Shown: positions 37,304 through 46,293 of the stretch, piece after piece
How positions within the stretch are numbered: the first letter of the stretch is position 1
Layout: every line of letters begins with the position of its first letter
Source: Azospirillum brasilense
Lineage (GTDB): Bacteria; Pseudomonadota; Alphaproteobacteria; Azospirillales; Azospirillaceae
Length of the DNA stretch: 64,000 bases
Assembly (NCBI RefSeq): GCF_003349955.1
Contig: NZ_QLKQ01000018.1
Location: 1 to 64,000, forward strand
Reading direction: 5' to 3'
Translations under genes and position numbers: made by a program
The notes under the pieces: generated by a model
Told to the model about the DNA's origin: nothing
What the model saw: only the letters and a program-made list of their open reading frames with translations
Databases searched by the model: none

Positions 37304-38551
37304 ATGATCTTCTCCGCCTTCGAACGCATGGTCGCGATGCGCTATCTGCGGGCGCGCCGCCAGGAAGGGTTCATCTCGGTCATCGCGGGATTCTCGCTGC
37401 TGGGCATCGCGCTCGGCGTGGCGACGCTGATCATCGTGATGTCGGTGATGAACGGCTTCCGGGCGGAGCTTCTGGGCCGCGTGCTCGGCCTGAACGGCCA
37501 CCTCAACGTCTACAGCGCCCGCGGAGGGCCGCTGCCCGACTACGACCCGCTGGTGCAGCGGCTCCAGGGCGTGCCCGGCGTGGTCGGGGTGACGCCGACG
37601 GTCGAGGGGCAGGCGCTGGTGTCGGTGCGCGGCGTCGCCTCGGGTGCTGTGGTGCGCGGGGTGCGACCGGAGGACTTCCGGGTGCGCCCGACGCTGTCCC
37701 GCAACATCGTGCGCGGCACGGCGGAGGCTTTCGGCGAGGACAACATCGCCATCGGCATCCGCATGGCGCAGCGGCTTGGTCTGGCGGTCGGTGACCAGCT
37801 CACCCTGATCGCGCCGCAGGGCAACGTCACCGCCTTCGGCACAGTGCCGCGGATGCGCAGCTTCACCATCGGCGCGGTGTTCGACGTCGGCATGTTCGAG
37901 TACGACAACAGCTTCATCTTCCTGCCCTTGCCGGAGGCCCAGGCCTTCTTCCGCACGGGCGAAGCGGTGACCTCGCTGGAGGTCTTCGTCAACGACCCGA
38001 CGCAGATCCGCGCGGCGCGCGACGCCATCCAGTCGGCGGTGGCCGGGGTGGGGCGGGTGGTCGACTGGCAGCAGTCCAACGCCAGCTTCTTCACGGCGCT
38101 CCAGGTCGAGCGCAACGTGATGTTTCTGATCCTGTCGCTGATCATCACCGTGGCCGCCTTCAACATCATCTCCAGCCTGATCATGCTGGTGAAGGACAAG
38201 GGACGGGACATCGCCATCCTGCGCACCATGGGCGCCACCCGCGGCATGATCATGCGCATCTTCTTCCTGTCCGGCGCCTCGGTGGGGGTGGCGGGGACGC
38301 TGGTCGGCGTGGCGCTCGGCGTGTCCTTCGCGCTCAACATCGAGACGATCCGCCAGGGCATCCAGGCGCTGACCGGCACCAACCTGTTCAACGCCGAGAT
38401 TTATTTCCTGTCGCAGCTGCCGGCCAAGATCGACTGGTCGGAGGTGGTTCAGGTCACGCTGATGGCGCTGGGCCTGTCCTTCGCCGCGACCGTCTACCCG
38501 TCCTGGCGGGCGGCGCGTCTCGATCCGGTGGAGGCCCTGCGCTATGAGTGA
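37304..38551 (+). CDS. lolC: Lipoprotein-releasing system permease, LolC/E family
   Basis: A 415-residue inner-membrane protein of the Lol ABC exporter, which lifts mature lipoproteins from the inner membrane for transfer to LolA. It has one N-terminal helix ([23 protein letters not shown]), a large periplasmic domain and three C-terminal helices ([23 protein letters not shown] and following). The [21 protein letters not shown] opening is typical. A single LolC/E gene suggests a homodimeric permease. The ATG at 37304 has GGGAG upstream; the stop overlaps lolD by 8 bases. Confidence 0.95.
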   Translation: MIFSAFERMVAMRYLRARRQEGFISVIAGFSLLGIALGVATLIIVMSVMNGFRAELLGRVLGLNGHLNVYSARGGPLPDYDPLVQRLQGVPGVVGVTPTVEGQALVSVRGVASGAVVRGVRPEDFRVRPTLSRNIVRGTAEAFGEDNIAIGIRMAQRLGLAVGDQLTLIAPQGNVTAFGTVPRMRSFTIGAVFDVGMFEYDNSFIFLPLPEAQAFFRTGEAVTSLEVFVNDPTQIRAARDAIQSAVAGVGRVVDWQQSNASFFTALQVERNVMFLILSLIITVAAFNIISSLIMLVKDKGRDIAILRTMGATRGMIMRIFFLSGASVGVAGTLVGVALGVSFALNIETIRQGIQALTGTNLFNAEIYFLSQLPAKIDWSEVVQVTLMALGLSFAATVYPSWRAARLDPVEALRYE

Positions 38552-39233
38552 GCCGATGCTGGAACTGTCGGGGATCGTCCGCACCTTCGAGCAGGCGGGG
38601 ACCGAGCTTCAGGTGCTGCGCGGGGCGGAGCTGACCGTCCATGCCGGCGAGCTGGTCGCCCTGGTCGGCCCGTCGGGCGCCGGCAAATCGACCCTGCTGC
38701 ACATCGCCGGCCTGCTGGAGCGGCCGACCGCCGGCACCGTGCGGATCGCCGGGACCGACGTGTCCGCCCTGGACGACGGGAAGCGGACCGAGGTGCGCCG
38801 CCGCTCGGTCGGCTTCGTCTACCAGTTCCATCACCTGCTGCCGGAATTCTCCGCGCTGGAGAACATCGTGCTGCCGCAGATGATCAACGGTGTTCCGAAG
38901 CGCACCGCCCGCGAGCGCGCCCTTGAACTGCTGCGCATGGTCGGGCTGGAGCCGCGCGCCGGCCACCGTCCGGCCCGCCTGTCGGGCGGCGAGCAGCAGC
39001 GGGTCGCCATTGCCCGCGCGCTGGCCAACGGGCCGGGCCTGCTGATCGCCGACGAGCCGACGGGCAACCTCGACCCGCACACGGCGGAGGGGGTCTTTGC
39101 CATGCTGACTTCCATCGTCCGGCAGGCCCGCGTCGGCGCGCTGATCGCCACCCACAATCTGGAACTGGCGAACCGCATGGACCGGGTGCTGGAAATGAGC
39201 GACGGAGTCCTTGTGGAGCACGCGCGGGTTTGA
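38544..39233 (+). CDS. lolD: Lipoprotein-releasing system ATPase
   Basis: A 229-residue ABC ATPase powering lipoprotein release with LolC. Walker A is GPSGAGKST, the signature is [19 protein letters not shown], Walker B is [12 protein letters not shown] and the switch His is in ATHNLELA. It overlaps lolC, so the pair is co-translated. A 126-base gap follows. Confidence 0.97.
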   Translation: MSEPMLELSGIVRTFEQAGTELQVLRGAELTVHAGELVALVGPSGAGKSTLLHIAGLLERPTAGTVRIAGTDVSALDDGKRTEVRRRSVGFVYQFHHLLPEFSALENIVLPQMINGVPKRTARERALELLRMVGLEPRAGHRPARLSGGEQQRVAIARALANGPGLLIADEPTGNLDPHTAEGVFAMLTSIVRQARVGALIATHNLELANRMDRVLEMSDGVLVEHARV

Positions 39234-39359
39234 CCGCCATCGCGGCGCGGCCGGGTGATCGGCCAAACCGCGTAAGAGTGGCATCGCCGTTCGGCGGATT
39301 GGTGATCGGTGCGTCCTGGGGCAGACTTCGCGCAACTCAACACGGAGGGACCGGAGTCC

Positions 39360-40217
39360 ATGGATCAGAAGATCATCGATCTGTACGACGAGTACACCCA
39401 CCGGCCGCTGCCGCGCCGCGTCTTTCTGGAGCGGCTGGCGGTGCTGGCGGGCAGCGCGGCGGCCATTCCGGCGATCCTCTCCCAGATCGAGCCGAACTAC
39501 GCCCTGGCCGCCGAGGTTCCGGAGGACGACAGCCGAATCGCCACGGAGCGCGTCACCTTCCAGGGCGCCACCGGCGACGTCCGCGCCTACCGGGCCCGCC
39601 CGAAGCTGGCCGAGCAGTCGCCGGCGGTGGTGGTGATCCATGAGAATCGCGGCCTTAACCCCTACATCGAGGACGCGACGCGACGGCTGGCGGTGGCCGG
39701 CTTGGTCGCCACGGCGCCTGACCTGCTGTCCCCCCTGGGCGGCACCCCGCAGGACCCCGACCGCGCCCGCGAGATGATCGGCCAGCTCGATCCCGACAAG
39801 GCGGTCAACGACCTGATCGCCGCGATGAGCGACCTGATGGCCTACCGCTATTCCAACGCCAAGGTTGGGGCGATCGGCTTCTGCTGGGGCGGCGGCATGA
39901 CCAACCGGCTGGCCATCAAGGCGCCCGACCTCAAGGCGGGCGTCGTCTTCTACGGCCCGGCGCCCGACCCGGCGCTGGTCACCACCATCAAGGCGCCGCT
40001 CCAGCTCCACTACGCCGGGCTGGACAACAACGTGAACGCCAAGGTCCCGGCCTATGAGGAGGCCCTGAAGAAGGGCGGCAAGTCCTACGAACTCTTCATG
40101 TACGACAACGTCAACCACGCCTTCCACAACGACACGTCGGCGGAGCGCTACAACAAGGAAGCGGCGGACCTCGCCTGGGGCCGGTCCGTGGAGTTCCTGA
40201 AGAAGAACCTGACCTGA
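39360..40217 (+). CDS. Dienelactone hydrolase family protein with Tat-type leader
   Basis: A 285-residue alpha/beta hydrolase. The nucleophile is Cys in IGFCWGGGMTNRLA, as in dienelactone hydrolases, and the likely catalytic His is in VNHAFHNDTS. The N-terminus has a twin-arginine pattern (LPRRVFLERLAVLAGSAAA) before a hydrophobic stretch, suggesting export by Tat. The ATG at 39360 has GGAGGGA upstream. The natural substrate is not evident. Confidence 0.85.
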   Translation: MDQKIIDLYDEYTHRPLPRRVFLERLAVLAGSAAAIPAILSQIEPNYALAAEVPEDDSRIATERVTFQGATGDVRAYRARPKLAEQSPAVVVIHENRGLNPYIEDATRRLAVAGLVATAPDLLSPLGGTPQDPDRAREMIGQLDPDKAVNDLIAAMSDLMAYRYSNAKVGAIGFCWGGGMTNRLAIKAPDLKAGVVFYGPAPDPALVTTIKAPLQLHYAGLDNNVNAKVPAYEEALKKGGKSYELFMYDNVNHAFHNDTSAERYNKEAADLAWGRSVEFLKKNLT

Positions 40218-40232
40218 GCGATCAGGCCCGAA

Positions 40233-41120
40233 TCAGGGCCGATGGGTGGCCGGCCGTGCGGAAGGCAGCTTCAGCACGGCCACCGCCAGCCCGGCAAGGA
40301 CGAGAAGCGCGCCGGCCATCTTCAACGGGGTGAAACTCTCGCCCAGGACCAGCGCGCTGGAGCTCATGCCGAAGACCGGCACCAGAAGCGAGAAGGGCGC
40401 CACCAAGCTCGCCGGATAGTGGCGCAACAAAAAGCCCCAGGCGGCGAAGCCGAACAGCGTCGCCCCGAAGGCGATGTAGGCCACCGCCCCGACGCCCAGC
40501 GGCGTCAGATGGGTCAGGGCCTGCCACGCCCGGTCCGTACCTTCCATCCCAAGCGACAGCAGCAGCAGCGGGATCGGCGGCACCACGCTGACCCACAGCA
40601 TCATACGGAACAGGTCCGGCGCCTTGGCTTGCTTCATCAGCAGGTTCGCCACGCCCCAGGTGGCCGCGGCGGCCATGACCAGCCCCAGACCGAGCAACGA
40701 CTCGCCCGCCGGCATCTCCAGCGCGATCAGGCCGATCCCGGCGAAGGCCACCGCCATGCCCAGGATCTGCTTCGGCCCGGGCCGCTCCCCCAGCACCAGG
40801 GCGGCGAACAGGGCGGTGAAGAAGGCCTGCGACTGCAGCACCAGCGACGACAGCCCCGCCGGCATGCCGATGTCCATCCCGACGAACAGCAGCGAGAACT
40901 TCACCACCCCCAGCACCATGCCGATGCTGAGGATGAAGCGCCAGGGCACCGGCGGACCGCCGCGAACCCCCAGCACGAGAAGGGGCAGCGCCGCCAGCGC
41001 GAAGCGCAGGGCGCAGAACAGGATCGGCGGAAAGTCCGCGAGGCCGACCTTGATGGCGACGAAGTTGAAGCCCCAGATCGCCGCGACGGCGACGGCAAGG
41101 CCGATGTGGGCGGTGCGCAT
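40233..41120 (-). CDS. EamA family transporter
   Basis: A 295-residue membrane protein with ten predicted helices in two EamA repeats, the drug/metabolite transporter fold (WGFNFVAIKVGLADFPPILF and LLVPVFGMSSSALVLGESFT mark the repeat ends). Members export amino acids or other metabolites; the substrate cannot be read from sequence. The frame is open to 41156, but MRTAHIGLAVAVAAIWG at 41120 is the better start. It is convergent with the dienelactone hydrolase gene. Confidence 0.88.
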   Translation of the reverse strand: MRTAHIGLAVAVAAIWGFNFVAIKVGLADFPPILFCALRFALAALPLLVLGVRGGPPVPWRFILSIGMVLGVVKFSLLFVGMDIGMPAGLSSLVLQSQAFFTALFAALVLGERPGPKQILGMAVAFAGIGLIALEMPAGESLLGLGLVMAAAATWGVANLLMKQAKAPDLFRMMLWVSVVPPIPLLLLSLGMEGTDRAWQALTHLTPLGVGAVAYIAFGATLFGFAAWGFLLRHYPASLVAPFSLLVPVFGMSSSALVLGESFTPLKMAGALLVLAGLAVAVLKLPSARPATHRP

Positions 41121-41201
41121 GGGGCCGAGGCTAGACCCGCAGGGCATGGCGGTCAATGCGGCGCAGCGGCACGCAAAGAGGGTGTGGCCGCTCTCCGTGC
41201 C

Positions 41202-41807
41202 TTACTTGTCCGTGTGCAGGATGCGGCACTCGTCAAGCGCGGCCAGCGCCCAGGACGAGCCGCCGAGATTGACGTCGCCGATCTCCGTCCCGCCGCCGTC
41301 CCGCTGCAGCGTCACCGCGCGCGACCGCATGAAGGGTTCGAACAGGTCCTCGTACTTGGGCAGCTCGACCGGAACCACCACGCCGCCGTCGGGCAGGGGG
41401 CTGGCCTCCAGCGCCATGGTTTCGCCGTCGGGGAAGATGGCGGTCAGGCGGCTTTCCGTGTCCTTGCCGGGCTGGGCGTGCTGGTCGGCGTTGACCAGCA
41501 TGGCCGCCCCCTTCGCCGTCGCCCGGAAGGAGAGGGGGGAGGAGTCGTCGGTCCGCGTGGCGTAGCAATAGGCCGAGCCGGTCTTGGTCGCCGGATGCGC
41601 CCGCACGATCCAGCCCTTGTTCTGCGCGACGATGCGCCCCGGCGCGTCGGACAGGGGAGACGAAGGCGTCGTTTCGGGCGGCGGTGGCCGGTGGGTCTCC
41701 TCCGCGGACGGTGCGGGGGCGCCGGTGGTCTGGCAAGCCGTGAGGAGCGTGGCCGCCAGCACCGCCAGGACGGCGCTGGAGCGGATGCAGCGCATGGAAC
41801 GGGTCAT
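41202..41807 (-). CDS. Putative lipoprotein, unknown
   Basis: A 201-residue protein with a lipoprotein signal peptide: a basic start (MTRSMRCIRSS), a hydrophobic core (AVLAVLAATLL) and the lipobox LTAC. A Pro/Thr/Ser-rich linker follows (APSAEETHRPPPPETTPSSP), then a globular part of about 140 residues with a cysteine near its end. I do not recognise the family. The very long open frame extending upstream on this strand is a shadow of dnaE. A second in-frame ATG at 41795 is a possible start. Confidence 0.75.
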   Translation of the reverse strand: MTRSMRCIRSSAVLAVLAATLLTACQTTGAPAPSAEETHRPPPPETTPSSPLSDAPGRIVAQNKGWIVRAHPATKTGSAYCYATRTDDSSPLSFRATAKGAAMLVNADQHAQPGKDTESRLTAIFPDGETMALEASPLPDGGVVVPVELPKYEDLFEPFMRSRAVTLQRDGGGTEIGDVNLGGSSWALAALDECRILHTDK

Positions 41808-41984
41808 TCTCGGATCGTGGCTCTGCCTCTTTCGATAGCACGAACACGCATGATCGGGGAATCTTCCCTGACCTTCGACAGGGTTGGCGCATCGCCGCAT
41901 GGCCGGGCCCGCGCTTGGTCCCTTGCAGTGGGGGACGGGATGCGCGACGACTAAGGGGAAACGTCCCCCCCTTCGCTGGAACCG

Positions 41985-44900
41985 GTGCCCATCTCCGCCA
42001 TGCCCCACGCCGACTTCATCCACCTGCGCGTCCACTCCGCCTATTCCCTGTCCGAGGGCGCCATCAAGGTGAAGGAGCTGGTCAAGCTCTGCCAGAAGAA
42101 GGAGATGCCGGCGGTCGCCGTGACCGACACCGGCAACCTGTTCGGCGCGCTGGAGTTCGCTCTGGCCGCCGCGGATTCGGGCGTGCAGCCGATCATCGGC
42201 ACGGTCCTGGGCATCACCCGAGTCGGCCCGGCCAACGGCAAGCCCGGCCTGCCGGGCAAGGCGGCGTCGGTTCCCGACCAGCTCGTCCTGCTCTGCCAGA
42301 GCGACGAGGGCTACCGGAACCTGATGAAGCTGGTGTCCAAGGCCTTCCTGGAATCGGACCCGATGGCCGGGCCACAGATCCCGCTGGACGCGCTGGAGGG
42401 CCATTCCGCCGGGCTGATCGCGCTGACCGGCGGTCCCGGCGGCTCGGTCGGGCGGCTGCTGGGCGAGGGGCAGAAGGATCTGGCGCTCGACGTGCTGGAG
42501 CGGCTGAAGCGGTTGTTCCCTGGCCGGCTCTACGTCGAGCTTCAGCGGCACCGCGACCATTTCGCCGTGATCGAGGACGCCATCGAGCCGGCGCTGATCG
42601 ATCTTGCCTACGCCCACGACCTGCCGCTGGTCGCCACCAACGACTGCTACTTCGCGACCGAGGACATGTACGAGGCGCACGACGCGCTGCTCTGCATCGC
42701 CGAGGGCGCCTACATCAGCCAGACCGAGCGCCGCCGCCTGACTCCCGATCACCGCTTCAAGTCGGCCGAGGAGATGCGGGACCTGTTCAAGGACCTGCCG
42801 GAAGCGGTGGACAACACGGTCGCCATCGCCCGGCGCTGCTCCTTCCTGCTGAAGCCGATCAAGCCCATCCTGCCGCCCTTCCCCTGCGAGGGCGGCCGCG
42901 ACGAGGGGGAGGAGCTGCGCGCCCAGTCCCGCGAGGGTCTGGAAATGCGGCTGAACAGCGTCGTCTACACCCCGGACATGACGCCGGAGCAGCGCGAAGA
43001 GACCCGCAAGACCTATTTCGAGCGGCTGGAGTTCGAGCTGGACGTCATCGTGTCGATGAAGTTCCCCGGCTACTTCCTGATCGTGTCGGACTTCATCAAG
43101 TGGGCCAAGTCGCACGACATCCCGGTGGGTCCGGGCCGCGGGTCGGGCGCCGGCTCGGTCGTCGCCTGGGCGCTGACCATCACCGACCTGGACCCGCTGC
43201 GCTTCGGCCTGCTGTTCGAGCGCTTCCTGAATCCCGAACGCGTGTCGATGCCCGACTTTGACGTGGACTTCTGCCAGGATCGCCGCGAAGAAGTGATCCG
43301 CTACGTCCAGGACAAGTACGGCTACGACCGCGTCGCCCAGATCATCACCTTCGGTAAGCTGCAGGCCCGCGCCGTGCTGCGCGACGTCGGGCGCGTGCTC
43401 CAGATGCCCTATGGGCAGGTGGACAAGATCTGCAAGCTGGTGCCGAACAACCCGGCCAACCCGGTGACGCTCCAGCAGGCGCTCGACAGCGAGGAGATGC
43501 TGCGCCAAGCCCGTGACGGCGACGAGACGGTGGCGCGCCTCGTCAACATCGCGTTGAAGCTGGAGGGTCTGTACCGCCACGCCTCGACCCACGCGGCGGG
43601 CGTGGTGATCGGCGACCGGCCGCTGCACGATCTGGTGCCGCTGTACCGAGACCCGCGCTCCGACATGCCGGTCACCCAGTTCAACATGAAGTTCGTCGAG
43701 CAGGCCGGGCTGGTGAAGTTCGACTTCCTCGGCCTGAAGACGCTGACCGTGCTGAAGACGGCGGTGGACCTGATCCCGGAGAAGCCGGACCTGACCACCG
43801 TCACGCTGGACGATCCCCGAAGCTACGAGATCCTCGGCCGCGCCGAATCGACCGGCGTGTTCCAGCTGGAAAGCTCGGGCATGCGCGACGTGCTGCGCCG
43901 GCTGAAGCCGAACCGGCTGGAGGACATCATCGCGCTGGTGTCGCTCTACCGGCCCGGCCCGATGGACAACATCCCCAAATACATCAAGGTGAAGAACGGG
44001 GAGGAGCTGCCCGACTACATGAATCCGGCCCTGGAGCCGATCCTGAAGGAGACCTTCGGGATCATGATCTACCAGGAGCAGGTCATGCAGATCGCCCAGG
44101 TGTTGTCCGGCTATTCGCTGGGCGGCGCCGATCTTCTGCGCCGCGCCATGGGCAAGAAGATCAAGGAGGAGATGGACAAGGAGCGCGACAAGTTCGTCGT
44201 CGGCGCCAAGGACAAGGGCGTGGACCCCGATCAGGCCAGCATGATCTTCGATCAGGTGGCCAAGTTCGCCGGCTACGGCTTCAACAAGAGCCACGCCGCC
44301 GCCTACGCCCTGGTCGCCTACCACACCGCCTATCTGAAGGCGAACCACCCGGTGGAGTTCATGGCGGCGTCGATGACGCTCGACCTCGGCAACACCGACA
44401 AGCTGAACGTCTTCCGGCAGGAGCTGGTGCGGCTGAAGATCAAGCTGCTGACTCCGGACATCAACAAGTCCGACAGCATCTTCGGGGTGGAGACGCTGCC
44501 CGACGGCACCAAGGCGGTGCGCTACGCGCTGGCCGCGGTGAAGGGCGTCGGCCTGCCGGCCATGAAGGCGGTGGTGGAGGAGCGGCGCAAGAACGGTCCC
44601 TACAAGAGCCTCTTCGACTTCGCCCGCCGCCTCGACCTGAAGACCATCAACAAGCGCCAGCTCGAAAACCTGACCTGCGCCGGCGCCTTCGACGGCATCA
44701 ACCCGAACCGCGCCCAGGTCCATGCCGCGCTGGAGACTCTGATCCGCTACGCCCAGGCCGAGGCGGCGGAGCGCGACAGCGGCATCGGCAACCTGTTCGG
44801 CGGCGCCGGCGGCGGGCTGAAGGAGCCGGACCTGCCCAAGGTCAAGGAGTGGGAGCCGCTGGAGAAGCTGAAGCACGAGTTCGGCTCCATCGGCTTCTAC

Positions 44901-45482
44901 CTGTCCGCCCACCCGCTGGACGCCTTCGCCGGGCCGCTGGGCCGCATGAGGGTGGTGCGGTCGGCGGACCTCGCCACGGCGGTGACCGGCGGCGGCTCGA
45001 CCCGGCGCAGCGTCGCCGGCATCGTGGTCAGCCGCAAGGAGAAGACCGCGAAGTCGGGCAACCGCTTCGCCTTCGTGGAGCTGTCCGACTCCAGCGGCGG
45101 CTACGAGGTGACGGTCTTCTCCGAGGTGCTGGCGACCAACCGCGACCTGCTGGAGGCCGGGCGCCCGGTGCTGATGACCGTGGACGTTCAGATGAACGGC
45201 GAGGACATCCGCCTGACCTGCCAGGAGGTGAAGCCGCTGGAGGACGCCGTCGCCCAGGTCTCGGACGGCCTGAAGGTGGTGGTGCGCGACGGCGGGCCGG
45301 TGGAGAGCATCCGCGGCATGCTGGAGCGGCTGGCCCGCGGCAAGGGCAAGGTCCATCTGCTGGTCGAGATCGACCCGCTGAAGGAGGTGGAGATCCAGCT
45401 TCCCGGCTCCTTCAACATCACCAACCAGAGCCGCGCCGCGCTGAAGGCGGTGCCGGGGGTGGTCGAGGTGGTGGAGCTGTAA
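41985..45482 (+). CDS. dnaE: DNA polymerase III subunit alpha
   Basis: The 1165-residue replicative polymerase. Residues 1-280 are the PHP domain (FIHLRVHSAYSLSEGAIKV). The polymerase palm follows, with GPGRGSGAGSVVAWALTITD and the catalytic aspartates in MPDFDVDFCQDRR and in a later LKFDFLGLKTL-type segment (VKFDFLGLKTLTVLK). Near the end are a helix-hairpin-helix and an OB domain (AGIVVSRKEKTAKSGNRFAF). It starts at GTG 41985; an ATG at 42000 is an alternative. Start choice is uncertain, since neither has a strong ribosome-binding site. Confidence 0.97.
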   Translation: MPISAMPHADFIHLRVHSAYSLSEGAIKVKELVKLCQKKEMPAVAVTDTGNLFGALEFALAAADSGVQPIIGTVLGITRVGPANGKPGLPGKAASVPDQLVLLCQSDEGYRNLMKLVSKAFLESDPMAGPQIPLDALEGHSAGLIALTGGPGGSVGRLLGEGQKDLALDVLERLKRLFPGRLYVELQRHRDHFAVIEDAIEPALIDLAYAHDLPLVATNDCYFATEDMYEAHDALLCIAEGAYISQTERRRLTPDHRFKSAEEMRDLFKDLPEAVDNTVAIARRCSFLLKPIKPILPPFPCEGGRDEGEELRAQSREGLEMRLNSVVYTPDMTPEQREETRKTYFERLEFELDVIVSMKFPGYFLIVSDFIKWAKSHDIPVGPGRGSGAGSVVAWALTITDLDPLRFGLLFERFLNPERVSMPDFDVDFCQDRREEVIRYVQDKYGYDRVAQIITFGKLQARAVLRDVGRVLQMPYGQVDKICKLVPNNPANPVTLQQALDSEEMLRQARDGDETVARLVNIALKLEGLYRHASTHAAGVVIGDRPLHDLVPLYRDPRSDMPVTQFNMKFVEQAGLVKFDFLGLKTLTVLKTAVDLIPEKPDLTTVTLDDPRSYEILGRAESTGVFQLESSGMRDVLRRLKPNRLEDIIALVSLYRPGPMDNIPKYIKVKNGEELPDYMNPALEPILKETFGIMIYQEQVMQIAQVLSGYSLGGADLLRRAMGKKIKEEMDKERDKFVVGAKDKGVDPDQASMIFDQVAKFAGYGFNKSHAAAYALVAYHTAYLKANHPVEFMAASMTLDLGNTDKLNVFRQELVRLKIKLLTPDINKSDSIFGVETLPDGTKAVRYALAAVKGVGLPAMKAVVEERRKNGPYKSLFDFARRLDLKTINKRQLENLTCAGAFDGINPNRAQVHAALETLIRYAQAEAAERDSGIGNLFGGAGGGLKEPDLPKVKEWEPLEKLKHEFGSIGFYLSAHPLDAFAGPLGRMRVVRSADLATAVTGGGSTRRSVAGIVVSRKEKTAKSGNRFAFVELSDSSGGYEVTVFSEVLATNRDLLEAGRPVLMTVDVQMNGEDIRLTCQEVKPLEDAVAQVSDGLKVVVRDGGPVESIRGMLERLARGKGKVHLLVEIDPLKEVEIQLPGSFNITNQSRAALKAVPGVVEVVEL

Positions 45483-45530
45483 TCGGGTCCACGGCTGGAA
45501 AGGGCCGCGCCGGGATGTCATATTCAAGCC

Positions 45531-45710
45531 ATGCCGAACCTCGCCCGCCAGATCGACGATGAAGCCGCCGAATCCGATGCCCTGAAGGCTGCGGTGGCAA
45601 AGGCGCGCGCAGACCGGCGCGGCGTGCCGCACGAGCAGATGCGGGAATGGCTGTTGCGGGTGGCCGAGGGTGAGTTTGGTGCGGAACCACCGGAAACTCG
45701 CGACCTGTGA
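45531..45710 (+). CDS. Antitoxin of a ParE/RelE-type system
   Basis: A 59-residue acidic helical protein (LARQIDDEAAESDALKAAVA) with the size and position of a type II antitoxin. Its stop overlaps the GTG of the toxin gene by 4 bases (GTGA), the usual coupling in such pairs. I see no clear ribbon-helix-helix or other DNA-binding motif. The toxin gene after it is interrupted, so the antitoxin now appears to be without a functional partner at this locus. Confidence 0.7.
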   Translation: MPNLARQIDDEAAESDALKAAVAKARADRRGVPHEQMREWLLRVAEGEFGAEPPETRDL

Positions 45711-46094
45711 GGGTCGTCTGGCGAGCGGCGGCGCGTGCCGATCTCGTCCGCATCCTGCACTATGTCTCGCAGGAAAATCCGGTCGCTGCTCGGCGCCTGG
45801 CCCAGGAGTTGGTTCTTGCGGGTGACAGCCTGCAGGTGTTTCCGCGACGCGGCTGCTAAAGCGGATTGCAATCCGCTTTGGACCGCGACGGCGGTCCCGG
45901 TCGCACATGCGACCGGAGCCCGCTGGCGAATGAGGCGATAAGAGTCTAAAGCGAACGGAAGTTCGCTTTAGGGCTTGGTCGAGGGCACGCGGGAACTGGT
46001 CGTCGTCCGTCCCTATGTCATCGTCTACGACATCGGCGAAGACGAAACCGTTTCGATCCTGCGGCTCTGGCACAGCGCTCAAGACCGCGGTTAA
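45707..46094 (+). pseudogene. ParE/RelE-type toxin gene split by a palindromic insertion
   Basis: The 5' part reads MRVVWRAAARADLVRILHYV and on to FPRRG, then meets a TAA at 45857-45859. The 3' part, in a different frame from 45975, reads LVEGTRELVVVRPYVIVYDI and ends ILRLWHSAQDRG at 46094. Together these are the start and end of a ParE/RelE toxin. Removing 121 bases (a 117-base element plus one copy of a 4-base GGCT repeat) joins them in frame into an 88-residue protein of normal length. As it stands the gene cannot give a complete toxin unless the insertion is removed at DNA or RNA level. Confidence 0.85.
45855..45971. mobile_element. Palindromic mini-element (MITE/REP-like) of about 117 bp
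   Basis: The ends are inverted repeats: CTAAAGCG (45856-45863) and CGCTTTAG (45964-45971). Flanking GGCT occurs on both sides (45851-45854 and 45972-45975), consistent with target duplication. Inside are a perfect 22-bp palindrome (45858-45879, half-site AAAGCGGATTG), a 6-bp hairpin (45881-45896), a 9-bp hairpin (45897-45916) and an 11-bp hairpin with GGAA loop (45946-45971). It is too short to encode a transposase, so it would have been moved in trans. Confidence 0.8.
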
Positions 46095-46128
46095 CCGCTG
46101 AGAAAACAGGATCGCGCTTCCGACCGAA

Positions 46129-46149
46129 TTGGCAAACCGGTGTTGCCAA
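46129..46149. promoter_or_regulatory. Inverted repeat overlapping the rpsB -35 box
   Basis: TTGGCAA (46129-46135) and TTGCCAA (46143-46149) are perfect 7-bp inverted repeats with a 7-base spacer. The right arm contains the proposed -35 hexamer. A protein bound here would block the promoter; no regulator is identified. Confidence 0.5.
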
Positions 46150-46171
46150 AGCGGTTGCGGCGGGCTATGTA
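46143..46171 (+). promoter_or_regulatory. Probable rpsB-tsf promoter
   Basis: TTGCCA (46143-46148), a 17-base spacer and TATGTA (46166-46171) form a good sigma-70 promoter. The resulting leader to the rpsB ATG would be about 115 bases and contains a small CTGTC/GACAG hairpin. In other bacteria S2 represses its own messenger through the leader; whether that applies here is not shown. Confidence 0.65.
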
Positions 46172-46293
46172 AGCGCCGTCGTCAAAACCTCACGCGGGCT
46201 GGCGGTCCCTCGGCTTTACCCCGATGGCCCGATCCGGTGTCCTGTCAAACGGACAGTGCCCGCGGCGGAGCAACCGGAAAAGGACTTTTCCAA

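Noticed and set aside
41202..46082. Very long minus-strand open frame (1626 codons) across dnaE
   Set aside because: It is an antisense shadow of dnaE in a GC-rich genome. Only its last about 200 codons, from 41807, form a real lipoprotein gene.
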